Shown here piece after piece: positions 12,518-21,880 of a DNA stretch of 64,000 nt. The notes beneath the pieces are model-generated. The model searched no databases and had not been told where the DNA came from. It saw only the letters and a list, made by a program, of their open reading frames with translations. Positions within the stretch are counted from its first letter, which is position 1. Every line of letters begins with the position of its first letter. The stretch is taken from positions 1-64,000 of the forward strand of contig NZ_LVJR01000008.1 in NCBI RefSeq assembly GCF_001617365.1, given 5' to 3'. The translations under genes and the position numbers were made by a program. This stretch comes from Rhodanobacter sp. FW104-R8 (GTDB lineage: Bacteria > Pseudomonadota > Gammaproteobacteria > Xanthomonadales > Rhodanobacteraceae).

Positions 12518-14077
12518 TCAATCCAGGATGGCGCTGGCGTACGGCGGCAGCGAGAGGCGTCCGCGTTGCAGCACGGTGCCGGGGCGGCTGTACCGCAGCA
12601 GCTGGCGGTAGCGCGCGTCGCCCAGCGGCAGCTGCTGCGGCTGGCCCGACAGGTTGTGCAGCACCAGCACGTGGCTGCCGGCGTCGTCGAGCTGCCAGGC
12701 GGCGATGTGCGGATTGGCCAGCGGGTGCGCGGTGAGCGTGCCGTCGCGCAGCGCGCCGATCTCGCGGCGCCAGCCGATCAGCATGGTGTAGTAGTGCAGC
12801 AGCGAGCCGTCCGCCTGCTGCTCGGCTTCCACCGAGACGGCGGGGCCGTCGCCGGCGCTGAAGGCTTTCCAGCGCGTCTCGCCCTCACCGTGCGGGTCGC
12901 GGTGCCAGCGCATCGGCTCGCGCAGGTCGGGGTCGGGCTTCTTGCCGCGCATGCCCAGCTCCTCGCCGTAGTAGACGAACGGGTGGCCGGGCAGGGTGAG
13001 CAGCATCGCGGCGGCCATCCGCATGTGCTGCGGGTTGCCGTCGAGCTGGCTCATCACGCGCTCCTGGTCGTGGTTGGACAGGAACGGCGCGTCCACGCCG
13101 GATTTGCCGGCGACCTTGCGGTAGGCGGCATCGGTGTGCGCGAGCAGCGCGCCGAGATCGCCGGCGCGCTCGTGCCTCGCGCTGTCGATCAGCCGCGTCG
13201 CCAGCGGGAAGTCGAACGCCGCGTCGAGCGGCTTGAAGTACGGCGCCAGTTCGTCGGCGGAGTCGCGGGTCACCTCGCCGACGACATAGGCCCCGGGGGC
13301 GACCGCATCCAGGCCCCGGCGGAATTCGGACCACCAGGCGAGGTTCTTCTTGAGCGTGAGCGGGTTGTTCGCGTCCGCCTTGAAGTCGTAGTAGATGTGC
13401 TGGGCGGCGTCGAGGCGGAAGCCGTCGACGCCTTTCTTCAGCCAGTACTGGCCGACCTTGACCATCTCCCGGCGCACCGCCGGCGTGTCGTAGTCGAGGT
13501 CCGGCATGTTGCTGGAGAAGTCGCCCAGGTAATGTGCCGTGCCGAGCGCGTGCCAGGCCTGCGGGCCGGCGGCGTCCTCGGCCTGCAGGTCAGTGTGCGG
13601 GCCGGCCCAGCTGTACCAGTCGTGATGCGGATCGGCGGGATCGCGGGCAGCCTGGAACCAGGGGTGCCGGTCGCTGGTGTGGTTGATCACCAGGTCGATG
13701 ATCACCTTGATGCCGCGCTGGTGCGCCTCGCGCAGCAGGCGCTCGAAGTCGGCCATCGTGCCGTATTGCGGGTTGATGGCGTAGTAGTCGGTGATGTCGT
13801 AGCCGTGGTAGCTCGGCGAGGGGTTGATCGGCATCAGCCAGATGCCGCTGACGCCGAGCGACTGGAGGTAGTCGAGCTTCGCGCTGACGCCGTTCAGGTC
13901 GCCGGTGCCGTCGCCGTCGGTGTCGTACCAGCTGCGCACGAAGATCTCGTACCACACGCCGGAGGGGGCCGATGTCGCGGCGGCGGCGGGCGCGGTGGCG
14001 GCCGGCGCGGGGCTGCCCAGCGCGGGCTGCGCGGCGAGCAGGGCGAACAGCAGGGACGAGGCGAGGCATCGGATCAT
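12518..14077 (-). CDS. Exported GH13 alpha-amylase
   Basis: 519-aa exported enzyme; signal peptide MIRCLASSLLFALLA with cleavage near residue 21, followed by an Ala/Pro-rich linker. GH13 regions: DLVINH (128-133), GFRLD (nucleophile D223), GEV (E268) and SNHD (335-337). ATG 14077 has GGAG 6 nt upstream. The compact single-barrel layout with a short C-terminal beta-domain resembles periplasmic alpha-amylases and oligo-1,6-glucosidase-like members. It sits between the halogenase and GH31 genes with short gaps, so a shared transcript is likely. Confidence 0.9.
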   Translation of the reverse strand: MIRCLASSLLFALLAAQPALGSPAPAATAPAAAATSAPSGVWYEIFVRSWYDTDGDGTGDLNGVSAKLDYLQSLGVSGIWLMPINPSPSYHGYDITDYYAINPQYGTMADFERLLREAHQRGIKVIIDLVINHTSDRHPWFQAARDPADPHHDWYSWAGPHTDLQAEDAAGPQAWHALGTAHYLGDFSSNMPDLDYDTPAVRREMVKVGQYWLKKGVDGFRLDAAQHIYYDFKADANNPLTLKKNLAWWSEFRRGLDAVAPGAYVVGEVTRDSADELAPYFKPLDAAFDFPLATRLIDSARHERAGDLGALLAHTDAAYRKVAGKSGVDAPFLSNHDQERVMSQLDGNPQHMRMAAAMLLTLPGHPFVYYGEELGMRGKKPDPDLREPMRWHRDPHGEGETRWKAFSAGDGPAVSVEAEQQADGSLLHYYTMLIGWRREIGALRDGTLTAHPLANPHIAAWQLDDAGSHVLVLHNLSGQPQQLPLGDARYRQLLRYSRPGTVLQRGRLSLPPYASAILD

Positions 14078-14111
14078 GGCTGGCTCCGGCCACGGCGAAA
14101 CGCCGCGGCGT

Positions 14112-15713
14112 TCATGTGACGAGGCTGCCGGCCGCGCGCGCCACGAATGCGTGGTGCGGCGGCAGCGTGTTCTTGGCGCGGCCGACCAGGGTGCGGATGT
14201 CGGCGAGGAAACCCTCCAGCTGCGCGTCGCTCAACGCGTCGGCCAGCGGGTGGTGGTGTTCCGGTTCGATGCGCTGGCCCAGCAGCACCTGTACCCAGCC
14301 GGTCTCGGCGAACAGCTCCTCGCCTTCGCGGAAGACCATGCCGGTGCGGCGGAACAGCTCGATGCGGCGTGCCAGCGACGGCGGGATCTCCATCGCGCCG
14401 CACTGCCGCCAGAACGGCGTGTCGGTGCGCTCGGTGGCCTTGTAGTGCAGGATCAGGAAGTCGCGCACGTGCTCGTACTCGAAGCGCGTCTGGCGGTTGT
14501 ACTCATCCACCAGCGCGCTGTCGCAATGGCGGTCGGGGAACATCGCCAGCAGGCGGCTGATGCCGGACTGCACCAGGTGGATGCTGGTCGATTCCAGCGG
14601 CTCCATGAAGCCGGCGGCCAGGCCCAGCGCGAGGCAGTTGCGGTTCCACGCCAGCCGGCGCATGCCGGTGACGAAGCGCAGCGGGCGCGGGTCGCCCAGC
14701 GGCTCGGTTTCCAGGTTTGCCAGCAGCTGGGCGGCGGCTTCGTCGTCGCTGATGAAGCGGCTGCAGTACACGTGGCCGTTGCCCGTGCGATGGCGCAGCG
14801 GGATGCGCCACTGCCAGCCGGCCGTGCGCGCGCTGGCCTGGGTGTACGGTCGCATCGGGCCACCCGGGGCGCTGGCCACCGCCAGCGCGCGGTCGCAGGG
14901 CAGCCAGTGCTGCCAGTTCTCGTAGCCGGTGTTCAGCGCGCCCTCGATCAGCAGGCCGCGGAAGCCGGAGCAGTCGATGAAGAAGTCGCCCTCGACGATC
15001 TCGCCGCTGTCCAGCCGCAGCGATTCGATGAAGCCGTCGCCCTCGCGCAGGCGTACTTCCGTCACCTTGCCCTCGATGCGCTGCACCGCGCCCGGCGCGA
15101 TGCGCTCGCGCAGGTACTGGGCGTAGCGCGTGGCGTCGAAGTGGTAGGCGTAGCGCAGGCCGCCGAGCGGGCTGTCCGGGATCTTCTCCAGCGGCGCGAA
15201 GCGGTTTTCCGCGGCGGCCGCGGCGTTGAGCGAATACGCCCACAGGTCCGGCGCGTCCGCGCGGCCGGCCGCTCCTGCGCATTCGGCAATTGCTCCCGGC
15301 ATTGCTCTATCTCCGGCATCCCTGCCGTCGCCTGCGCTCGCGGCACTGGTGCGTCCCTGCACGGCGCGCAGCCAGTAATGGTGGAACGGCGTCAGCCCCA
15401 GCGGCAGGCCGAGGTCGCCGAAGGCATGCAGGTAGGAATCGCCGAGGCGGGTGAAGCCGTTGAGCTGCACGCCCAGCTTGTAGGTGCCGTGGACGAAGCG
15501 CAGCAACTCGTCCTCGTCGATGCCGAGGAAGCGGTTGATGTGGCGGATCTGCGGAATGGTGGCCTCGCCCACGCCGACGGTGCCGATCTCGGCCGATTCG
15601 ACCAGGCGCATGGCAACGCCCGCTCCGAGAGCCTGGGCGAGCAGCGCCGCGGCCATCCAGCCGGCGGTGCCGCCGCCGACGATCACCACCTGGCGGATGC
15701 GGGAGTCGTTCAT
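14112..15713 (-). CDS. Flavin-dependent tryptophan halogenase-family protein
   Basis: 533-aa cytoplasmic flavoprotein. The FAD-binding motif is VVIVGGGTAGWMAAALL near the N-terminus, the catalytic-type lysine is in HGTYKLG, and the halogenase signature WQWRIP plus the FMEPLEST segment are present. ATG 15713 has GAGGAA 8 nt upstream. Members of this family repeatedly sit next to TonB receptors in carbohydrate loci of Xanthomonadales and Caulobacterales (established association); their reaction there is not settled. Between the substrate-binding segments lies an Ala/Gly-rich stretch (GRTSAASAGDGRDAGD and following) that looks like an expanded loop. A halogenated product is not implied by the context. 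Confidence 0.85.
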   Translation of the reverse strand: MNDSRIRQVVIVGGGTAGWMAAALLAQALGAGVAMRLVESAEIGTVGVGEATIPQIRHINRFLGIDEDELLRFVHGTYKLGVQLNGFTRLGDSYLHAFGDLGLPLGLTPFHHYWLRAVQGRTSAASAGDGRDAGDRAMPGAIAECAGAAGRADAPDLWAYSLNAAAAAENRFAPLEKIPDSPLGGLRYAYHFDATRYAQYLRERIAPGAVQRIEGKVTEVRLREGDGFIESLRLDSGEIVEGDFFIDCSGFRGLLIEGALNTGYENWQHWLPCDRALAVASAPGGPMRPYTQASARTAGWQWRIPLRHRTGNGHVYCSRFISDDEAAAQLLANLETEPLGDPRPLRFVTGMRRLAWNRNCLALGLAAGFMEPLESTSIHLVQSGISRLLAMFPDRHCDSALVDEYNRQTRFEYEHVRDFLILHYKATERTDTPFWRQCGAMEIPPSLARRIELFRRTGMVFREGEELFAETGWVQVLLGQRIEPEHHHPLADALSDAQLEGFLADIRTLVGRAKNTLPPHHAFVARAAGSLVT

Positions 15714-15778
15714 GTCATCGTTCCTCGGCACCCTGTCGATGCTGCCGCGCCGCCGTCGCTGCAGCCGCACGCATCATG

Positions 15779-15813
15779 AAAAAAAAGCCCCGCTGGAAAA
15801 AACACAGCGGGGC
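15779..15813 (-). terminator. Rho-independent terminator of the TonB receptor gene
   Basis: Stem GCCCCGCTG / CAGCGGGGC (15787-15795 and 15805-15813) with a 9-nt loop, followed on the minus strand by an uninterrupted run of T (A-run at 15779-15786). Canonical intrinsic terminator 28 bases beyond the receptor stop codon. Genes further left need read-through or their own promoter. Confidence 0.9.
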
Positions 15814-15840
15814 ACCATGGGGAGGTAATGTCGATACGGC

Positions 15841-18735
15841 TTACTGGAACTTGTACGAGACGCCGATATCGTAGCGGCGGCCGTAACGCTCCCACGTCAG
15901 CACCTGGCGGGGGTCGTTGTTCTGGTAAGTGGTAAAGATCTTGTTGGACAGGTTGGAGCCCTGCACGATGAAGGTCAGGCCCTTCAGGCTGCCGCTGTCG
16001 AACGTGTAGCTGACCTGGGCGTCATAGGTGCTGCCGCCCTTGATGGTCTGTTCGATGCGCGAGGCGCTGATGCCCGACACCTCGCCCAGGAAGCTCGAAC
16101 GGTAGCTGTCGCTGATGCGGGCCTCGAAGCCGTTGTGCTGGTAGTACAGCGTGCCGTTGGCGACCCACTTCGACAGGCCCGGCACGGTGAGCGGGTTGCT
16201 GTTGCCGGCGTAGACCAGCGAGCTCTTGGTGCGGTTGCCGGTGAGGATCATGCCGAAGCCGTCGAGCGTCGGCGTGACCAGGTTGAACGGCAGGTTCAAG
16301 GTCACCTGGGCGCCCTTCACGTAGCCGTGGCCGTCGTTGGTCGGACCGGAGACGATGCCCTTGGTGGTGCCCAGCTGCGCCAGCTGCGCCGGGGTCAGGC
16401 CGAACGGCAGGAACGAGCTGAAGTCGTACAGGTAGGCCGCGTTCGGGTTGATGTAGTCACGCAGCTCGAGGAAGTAGCCCGATACCGCGACGTAGCCGGC
16501 GCCGCTGCGGCACAGGTCCGAGGTCTTCGAGTCGTTGGCGTTGCACTGGTAGCCCGACCCGCCCGAGAAGTAGTGCTCGTAGCTGATGTTGTAGTTGTCG
16601 GCCATGGTCGGCAGCAGCTTGGCGTTGCCGCCCGAGGCGCTGAAGTACGCCTGGTTCGGGTCGGTGTTCGGCAGGTGCGTGATGTTGCCGCTCACCCCGA
16701 GGCTGGCGTTCATCTGGTCCATGCGCGGACGGGCCATGGTGCGTGCGGCGCTGACGCGCAGGTCGTCGTTGTCGGTGAAGCCGAAGATCAGGTTGGCGCT
16801 GGGCAGGTAGCGGGTGAAGCTGGTGCTGCCGGTCACCGGGAGCAGCGTGATCGCGTTGCCGGTGATCGCGCTTCCCGGCGCCACGCGCTCGCCCACCGCG
16901 CGCTGCGAGGTGTGCGCCGCCTGGACGCCGAAGTTGCCGCGCAGGCTGACGTCACCCAGGTGGGTGTCGAGGTTGAACTGCAGGTACGGGGTGAGGTTGT
17001 TCTCGCGCACCTTCCAGTTCGGCGGCATCGAGAGCGACGAGCCGAAGGTCGGCACCTGCTGCAGGGTGCCGTTGCCGATCAGGTCGAACGGGTTGTAGCA
17101 AAGTTGCGAAGCCACCCCCATCCACGACAGCGGGTCGCAGCTGCTGCCGGTGAACGCGGCGGTCTTCACCGCGTTGCCGCCGCTGATGGTGCCGCCGCCC
17201 AGGGTCAGGAAGCTCTGGTCGATGTGGTAGGTCTTGTTGCGCACGCCGCGTTCCACGCCGAACTCCATGCTGGAGAACGGGCCGCTGGTGAAGTCGCGCT
17301 GTATGCTCAGGCGCAGGTTGGCGAGATAGTCGATGGTACGGGGCGCGTTGATGAAGCCGGCCTGCACCACGTCGTTGCCGCCGCCCCAGCCCTGCGGGTC
17401 GGTCAGCACGACGCCGTTGGTGTAGTTCAGCGACGGGTTGAGGTAGAGCAGGCCGTTGCTGCGCTCGACGAAGCCGAGGGTGTCGGTGGCGCCGGTCGAG
17501 CCGTAGCCGGTGCCGGAGTAGCTCTCGAGGTTGATGTCGCGGCGGGTGGCGCGCGAGTAGTTCGCGTCGAGGTTGGCCGTCCAGTTCTCGTTGATCGTGA
17601 ACTTGTTCTCCCAGTTGAAGTTATAGACCCGGGCGCTGGTGCGGTTGTAGTCGTTGCGGATGACCGGCTTGACGTTGCCGTAGGTGCCGCTCTGCACGAA
17701 GCCGTTCTGGGCGACGGCGCCCGGCAGCAGCTTCGCGGAGCTCCACCACAGCGGGAACTCCATGCCCTTCGCCTGCTGCACTTCCTTGAAGTTGTCGTAG
17801 GTGAGGTCGATGGTGCCGGTGTAGTGCTCGTTCGGCTGCCACTGCACGGTGGCCAGCACGCCGTTGCGCTTCATCGAGTCGGAGATGCCGAAGTTCTTCG
17901 CGCCGCCGATCACCGCGTCGCCGCTGTTGTCGCTCGGGTAGCCCCACGGCTGCTGGTGCTGGATCTGCGAGGGATTGGACTCCAGGTCCACGCCCAGGGT
18001 GACGCCCAGGGTGTGGTCGGCGAACTGGTTCACCCACACGCCGTTGAGGTTGTAGCCCTTGTCGCTGACGCCGTGGCCGCTCGACAGCTGGGACATGTCG
18101 TTCCAGATGTAGTGGGCGTTCACCGCGGCTTCGGGGCCGCTCTTCTCCAGCGGACGGATGGTGTGCATGTCGACGGTGCCGGCCAGGCCCTGGCCGATCA
18201 GGTTGGCCGACGGGCTCAGGTGCACCACCACGTTGTCGAACCAGCTCGACGGGTACTGGTCGAACTGCACGTCGCGGTTGTTGGACGTGCTGACCTGCTG
18301 GCCGCCGTTGACCAGCGCGGTGGAGAAGTCCGGGCCCAGGCCGTGGATGGTCAGCACCTGTGGCCGGCCGCTCACGGTCTGCACGGCGAGGCCGGGCAGG
18401 CGGCCGAGGGTGTCGGCGATGCTCACGCCGGGCAGCTTGCCGACCTGCTCGGCCGATACGGCCTCGACGATGGTGCTGGCGTTGCGCTTGAGCGCGGTGG
18501 AGTTCTCGATGCTGCTGATGAAGCCGTTGACCTCGACCGCCTGCATCTGCGTCTTGCGCTTGCCGTCGGTGTCCTTGCTGTCCTTGCCGGCCTTGTCGGT
18601 CGACGACGGCTGGGCCTGCTGCTGCGTGTCCTGCGGCTGGCTGGCCGAGGGCGCGGTACCGGCGTAGGCCGTGGCGCACATGCCCAGGCACACCGATGCG
18701 ATCGCCATCGCCAGCACGTTATGTTTCAGAACCAT
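15841..18735 (-). CDS. TonB-dependent outer-membrane receptor for maltodextrin-type sugars
   Basis: 964-aa receptor. ATG 18735 has GGAGGGG about 6 nt upstream; signal peptide ends at AYA (25). A polar Gln/Ser/Lys linker (28-62) precedes a TonB-box-like segment (QAVEVNG, 65-71) and the plug (about 83-195, including VSIADTLGRLPG and the LTIHGLG region). A long beta-barrel with many aromatic strands follows and ends GVSYKFQ. The family matches the MalA-like receptors of Caulobacter and Xanthomonas. It is divergent from the alpha-glucosidase gene; the 433-bp spacer has two copies of the LacI-type 14-mer. The final residue is Gln after Phe rather than the usual terminal aromatic, a minor oddity for outer-membrane assembly. 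Confidence 0.92.
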   Translation of the reverse strand: MVLKHNVLAMAIASVCLGMCATAYAGTAPSASQPQDTQQQAQPSSTDKAGKDSKDTDGKRKTQMQAVEVNGFISSIENSTALKRNASTIVEAVSAEQVGKLPGVSIADTLGRLPGLAVQTVSGRPQVLTIHGLGPDFSTALVNGGQQVSTSNNRDVQFDQYPSSWFDNVVVHLSPSANLIGQGLAGTVDMHTIRPLEKSGPEAAVNAHYIWNDMSQLSSGHGVSDKGYNLNGVWVNQFADHTLGVTLGVDLESNPSQIQHQQPWGYPSDNSGDAVIGGAKNFGISDSMKRNGVLATVQWQPNEHYTGTIDLTYDNFKEVQQAKGMEFPLWWSSAKLLPGAVAQNGFVQSGTYGNVKPVIRNDYNRTSARVYNFNWENKFTINENWTANLDANYSRATRRDINLESYSGTGYGSTGATDTLGFVERSNGLLYLNPSLNYTNGVVLTDPQGWGGGNDVVQAGFINAPRTIDYLANLRLSIQRDFTSGPFSSMEFGVERGVRNKTYHIDQSFLTLGGGTISGGNAVKTAAFTGSSCDPLSWMGVASQLCYNPFDLIGNGTLQQVPTFGSSLSMPPNWKVRENNLTPYLQFNLDTHLGDVSLRGNFGVQAAHTSQRAVGERVAPGSAITGNAITLLPVTGSTSFTRYLPSANLIFGFTDNDDLRVSAARTMARPRMDQMNASLGVSGNITHLPNTDPNQAYFSASGGNAKLLPTMADNYNISYEHYFSGGSGYQCNANDSKTSDLCRSGAGYVAVSGYFLELRDYINPNAAYLYDFSSFLPFGLTPAQLAQLGTTKGIVSGPTNDGHGYVKGAQVTLNLPFNLVTPTLDGFGMILTGNRTKSSLVYAGNSNPLTVPGLSKWVANGTLYYQHNGFEARISDSYRSSFLGEVSGISASRIEQTIKGGSTYDAQVSYTFDSGSLKGLTFIVQGSNLSNKIFTTYQNNDPRQVLTWERYGRRYDIGVSYKFQ

Positions 18736-18886
18736 GTAATCCCCTCCCACAAAGGTGTGTCGCCGTCGATCTCGGTCGATGGGTTCCCCGCGCTTCCGTC
18801 GGCGACGACCGTCGGCAGGTGCGCCGCCGAGGTTTTCGGCGACGTGCATGCATGGTAGGCCGGGGTTTCCGCAGCGAAGCATTTCC

Positions 18887-18900
18887 TGCATACGTATTCA
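18887..18900. promoter_or_regulatory. LacI-type operator, copy 2 (receptor side)
   Basis: Exact TGCATACGTATTCA, identical to 6146-6159, 152 bp upstream of the receptor start codon. Confidence 0.78.
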
Positions 18901-19057
18901 TGCCAGGTGCCATCCAGCGTTTATGGCACTGCAACATGGCGGGTGTACGGAGAAGGTCCTGGCGGCGCGAACCGTGGTGCAACTTGACATGCGCCCGTGA
19001 CGTATGCACTGCGGCCGATCGCTCCGCATGCGCAACATGTCGCACCTGCAGCACGAA

Positions 19058-19071
19058 TGAATACGTATGCA
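19058..19071. promoter_or_regulatory. LacI-type operator, copy 3 (alpha-glucosidase side)
   Basis: TGAATACGTATGCA, the exact reverse complement of the 14-mer at 6146 and 18887, 98 bp upstream of the alpha-glucosidase start codon. Confidence 0.78.
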
Positions 19072-19168
19072 CATCCGTGCAGGTCGCAACGGGGCTGCGG
19101 CTAAGCTGATCCGCATTCAACGACGGGCGATGGAACGCGCCCGCATCATGTCGTGGGGACACGCTCAA

Positions 19169-20791
19169 ATGACCGATGCACCCTGGTGGCGCGGCGCCGT
19201 CACCTATCAGATCTATCCGCGCAGTTTCCTGGATACCAACGGCGATGGCGTGGGCGACCTGCCGGGCATCATCGAGCGGCTCGACTACGTGGCCAGCCTC
19301 GGCGTGGACGCGATCTGGATCGCCCCGTTCTTCCGCTCGCCGATGGCCGACTTCGGCTACGACATCGCCGACTATCGCGACGTCGATCCGCTGTTCGGCA
19401 CGCTGGCCGACTTCGACCGGCTGCTGGCGAAGGCGCACGCGCTGGGCCTGAAAGTGATGATCGACCAGGTGCTCAGCCACACCTCCGCCGAGCACGCATG
19501 GTTCCGGGAGAGTCGCGAGAGCCGCGACAACCCGAAGGCCGACTGGTACGTGTGGGCCGACGCGAAGGATGACGGCAGCGCGCCCAACAACTGGCTGTCG
19601 CTGTTCGGCGGCTCGGCCTGGCAATGGGAGCCGCGTCGCGGCCAGTACTACCTGCACAACTTCCTGACCTCGCAGCCGGACCTGAACTTCCACAACCCGC
19701 AGGTGCGCGCGGCGATCCTCGACAGCGTGCGCTTCTGGCTGGACAAGGGCGTGGACGGCTTCCGCCTGGACGCGATCAACTTCTGCTTCCACGACCGCGA
19801 GCTGCGCGACAACCCGCCCAAGCCGAAGGACAAGCGCGTCGGCCGCGGCTTCAGCCCGGACAATCCCTACGCGTTCCAGTACCACTACTACAACAACACG
19901 CGGCCGGAGAACCTGGCCTTCCTCGGCGAGCTGCGCGCACTGACGGACCGCTACCACGACGCGGCCACGCTGGGCGAGATCTCCTCGGAGGATTCGCTGG
20001 CGACGATGGCCGACTACACCCGTCCCGGCCGCCTGCACATGGGCTACAGCTTCGAGCTGCTGACCGACGATTTCAGCGTGGCGCACATCCGCGGCACGGT
20101 GCAGGCGCTGGAAGCGCAGATGACCGACGGCTGGCCGTGCTGGGCGATCTCCAACCACGACGTCGAGCGCGTGCTGACCCGCTGGGGCAGGGGCCGGCCG
20201 TCGGCGCAACTGGCCAACCTGCTCACCGCGATGGTGTGTTCGCTGCGCGGCTCGGTGTGCGTCTACCAGGGCGAGGAGCTGGGCCTGACCGAGGCCGAAC
20301 TGCCCTACGAAGCGCTGCAGGATCCCTACGGCATCGCGTTCTGGCCGCAGTTCAAGGGCCGTGACGGTTGCCGCACGCCGATGCCGTGGAGCGACGCCGA
20401 TGCGCAGGCCGGCTTCAGCCGCGGCATGCCGTGGCTGCCGGTGCCCGCGGAACATCGCGCGCTGGCGGTGAGCCGGCAGGAGGCCGACCCTCATTCGGTG
20501 CTGAACGGCTTCCGCAGCTTCATGCACTGGCGCAAGTCGCAGCCGGCGCTGCGCTGTGGCGACATCGCCTTCGTCGATACCGCCGAGCCGGTGCTGGCGT
20601 TCACCCGCCGCCTGGCCGGGCAGACCGTGCTGGTGGCGTTCAACCTGGCCGACGCCGACGTCGCGATCGACTTGCCCGCGGCGCTCGGCAAGCCGCAGCC
20701 GCTGGAAGGCCACGGCCTGGTGGCCGGGCGGCTCGACGGCCACCGCCTGCATCTGCCCGGCCACGGCGCGTGGTTTGCCAGCGTGGCGTGA
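19169..20791 (+). CDS. Cytoplasmic GH13 alpha-glucosidase
   Basis: 540-aa enzyme without a signal peptide, expected to release glucose from imported maltose or short maltodextrins. Start ATG 19169 is preferred over in-frame upstream ATGs because GGGGA lies about 10 nt before it and the family start (WWRGAVTYQIYPRSF) follows at once. GH13 regions: DQVLSH (D99-H104), GFRLD (D201 nucleophile), LGEIS (E270) and SNHD (S328-D331). TNGDGVGDLPGI near 23 is a typical calcium/loop segment of the oligo-1,6-glucosidase/alpha-glucosidase subgroup. It is the first gene rightward from the shared regulatory spacer and overlaps the start of the next gene (GTGA). Confidence 0.92.
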   Translation: MTDAPWWRGAVTYQIYPRSFLDTNGDGVGDLPGIIERLDYVASLGVDAIWIAPFFRSPMADFGYDIADYRDVDPLFGTLADFDRLLAKAHALGLKVMIDQVLSHTSAEHAWFRESRESRDNPKADWYVWADAKDDGSAPNNWLSLFGGSAWQWEPRRGQYYLHNFLTSQPDLNFHNPQVRAAILDSVRFWLDKGVDGFRLDAINFCFHDRELRDNPPKPKDKRVGRGFSPDNPYAFQYHYYNNTRPENLAFLGELRALTDRYHDAATLGEISSEDSLATMADYTRPGRLHMGYSFELLTDDFSVAHIRGTVQALEAQMTDGWPCWAISNHDVERVLTRWGRGRPSAQLANLLTAMVCSLRGSVCVYQGEELGLTEAELPYEALQDPYGIAFWPQFKGRDGCRTPMPWSDADAQAGFSRGMPWLPVPAEHRALAVSRQEADPHSVLNGFRSFMHWRKSQPALRCGDIAFVDTAEPVLAFTRRLAGQTVLVAFNLADADVAIDLPAALGKPQPLEGHGLVAGRLDGHRLHLPGHGAWFASVA

Positions 20792-21786
20792 CGGTGCTTC
20801 GCCTCGTCGCCCTGCCGTGGCTGCTGCTCTGTGGGTTGCTGGTCGCCGGTAGCGCGTCCGCGGCGGATGCTCCCGCCGCCGATGACGCACCGGTGCAACT
20901 GCAGCTCGACGCGCCGGCGTTCGCGCCGGAGCGGATCAAGGTGGCGGTCTACCTGCCGCCCGGCTACGCGGGCGCGTCCGGCCGCCGCTACCCGGTGCTG
21001 TACGCGAACGACGGCCAGGACATGGCCGCGGTGGGACTGCAGCCGACGCTGGCGCGACTGTACCGCGAGCGGGCGATCGAGCCGGTCATCGTGGTGGCGA
21101 TCCGCATGCTCGACGACCGCGCCAGCGGCTACGGCCTGTCCGATCGCGCCGGCGCACGCAGCCTCGTCGGCGGTTCGCGGATCGGCCCGATCGGCACGTG
21201 CGCGCAGGACTATTCCGCCTGGGTCGCCACCGTGCTGGTGCCGTATGTCGACGCGCACTACCGCACGCACCGCACCGCGCGCGGGCGCACGGTGCTGGGC
21301 TGGTCGCTCGGCGCGCTGAACGCGTTCAACCTCGGCTGGCAGTACCCGGAGGTGTTCGGCCGGGTCGGCGCCTTCTCGCCCTCGTTCTGGCTGGCTGCAG
21401 ACCGCAGCAGCGCCACTGCGATCCAGCACACGCGGCTGGCGCAGGCGATGGTCGATCATGGGCCCGGGCGCGCGGGCCTGAAATTCTGGTTCGCGGCGGG
21501 TACGACGGAGGAAACCGCGGACCGCGACGGCGACGGCATCAACGATACGATCGATGACGTGCAGGACCTGCTCGAAGGCTATCGCGGCGCCGACGGCTTT
21601 CGCGCGCGTGGCCTGAAGCAGCTCGGCTATTCGATCAACCTGGACTACGCGGGACATCCGTCGCGCAGGGCGGATGCCTCGCTGTTCCTGTTGCCTGGCG
21701 GCCAGCACAACCAGGCGTCATGGAAACGGATGCTGCCGCTGTTCCTGCGCTGGGCCTACGCCCGGCCCCGGCAAAAACCGTTGTAG
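20788..21786 (+). CDS. Exported esterase-D-type alpha/beta hydrolase
   Basis: About 332 aa. GTG 20788 overlaps the alpha-glucosidase stop; GTG 20794 is an alternative. A signal peptide (VALPWLLLCGLLVAGSASA) is followed by an esterase-D/Fes-like fold: VYLPPGY, YANDGQD, nucleophile elbow GWSLGA, AFSPSFW, and a late GGQHNQASW that probably carries the catalytic His. An acidic DRDGDGINDT segment looks like a calcium loop. Such esterases accompany glycan loci, where they could deacylate sugars. The TAG stop (21784-21786) lies inside the adjoining REP arm, so the C-terminus may have been set by the REP insertion. Confidence 0.8.
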   Translation: MTVLRLVALPWLLLCGLLVAGSASAADAPAADDAPVQLQLDAPAFAPERIKVAVYLPPGYAGASGRRYPVLYANDGQDMAAVGLQPTLARLYRERAIEPVIVVAIRMLDDRASGYGLSDRAGARSLVGGSRIGPIGTCAQDYSAWVATVLVPYVDAHYRTHRTARGRTVLGWSLGALNAFNLGWQYPEVFGRVGAFSPSFWLAADRSSATAIQHTRLAQAMVDHGPGRAGLKFWFAAGTTEETADRDGDGINDTIDDVQDLLEGYRGADGFRARGLKQLGYSINLDYAGHPSRRADASLFLLPGGQHNQASWKRMLPLFLRWAYARPRQKPL

Positions 21787-21858
21787 GAGCCCGCTGGCGG
21801 GCGATGCTTCTGCTCCGGAGATTCAGAGCAAGAGCATCGCCCGCCAGCGGGCTCCTAC
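21783..21858. repeat. Paired REP element, copy 2
   Basis: Inverted arms starting GTAGGAGCCCGCTGG at 21783 and ending CAGCGGGCTCCTAC at 21858, about 24-nt spacer. It lies between the convergent esterase and M28 peptidase genes and could also form a bidirectional transcript end. Its TAG is the esterase stop codon. Confidence 0.85.
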
Positions 21859-21880
21859 ATGCAGATGACAGACCGCGAAC

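Larger units (their letters stand above)
18736..19168. promoter_or_regulatory. Divergent control region with two LacI-type 14-mers
   Basis: This 433-bp non-coding spacer separates the leftward receptor from the rightward alpha-glucosidase. TGCATACGTATTCA occurs at 18887-18900, and its exact reverse complement at 19058-19071, about 150 bp and 100 bp from the respective start codons. The two sites are 170 bp apart, a spacing that would allow one regulator to control both promoters, perhaps by looping. I cannot assign -10/-35 boxes confidently. Confidence 0.75.
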
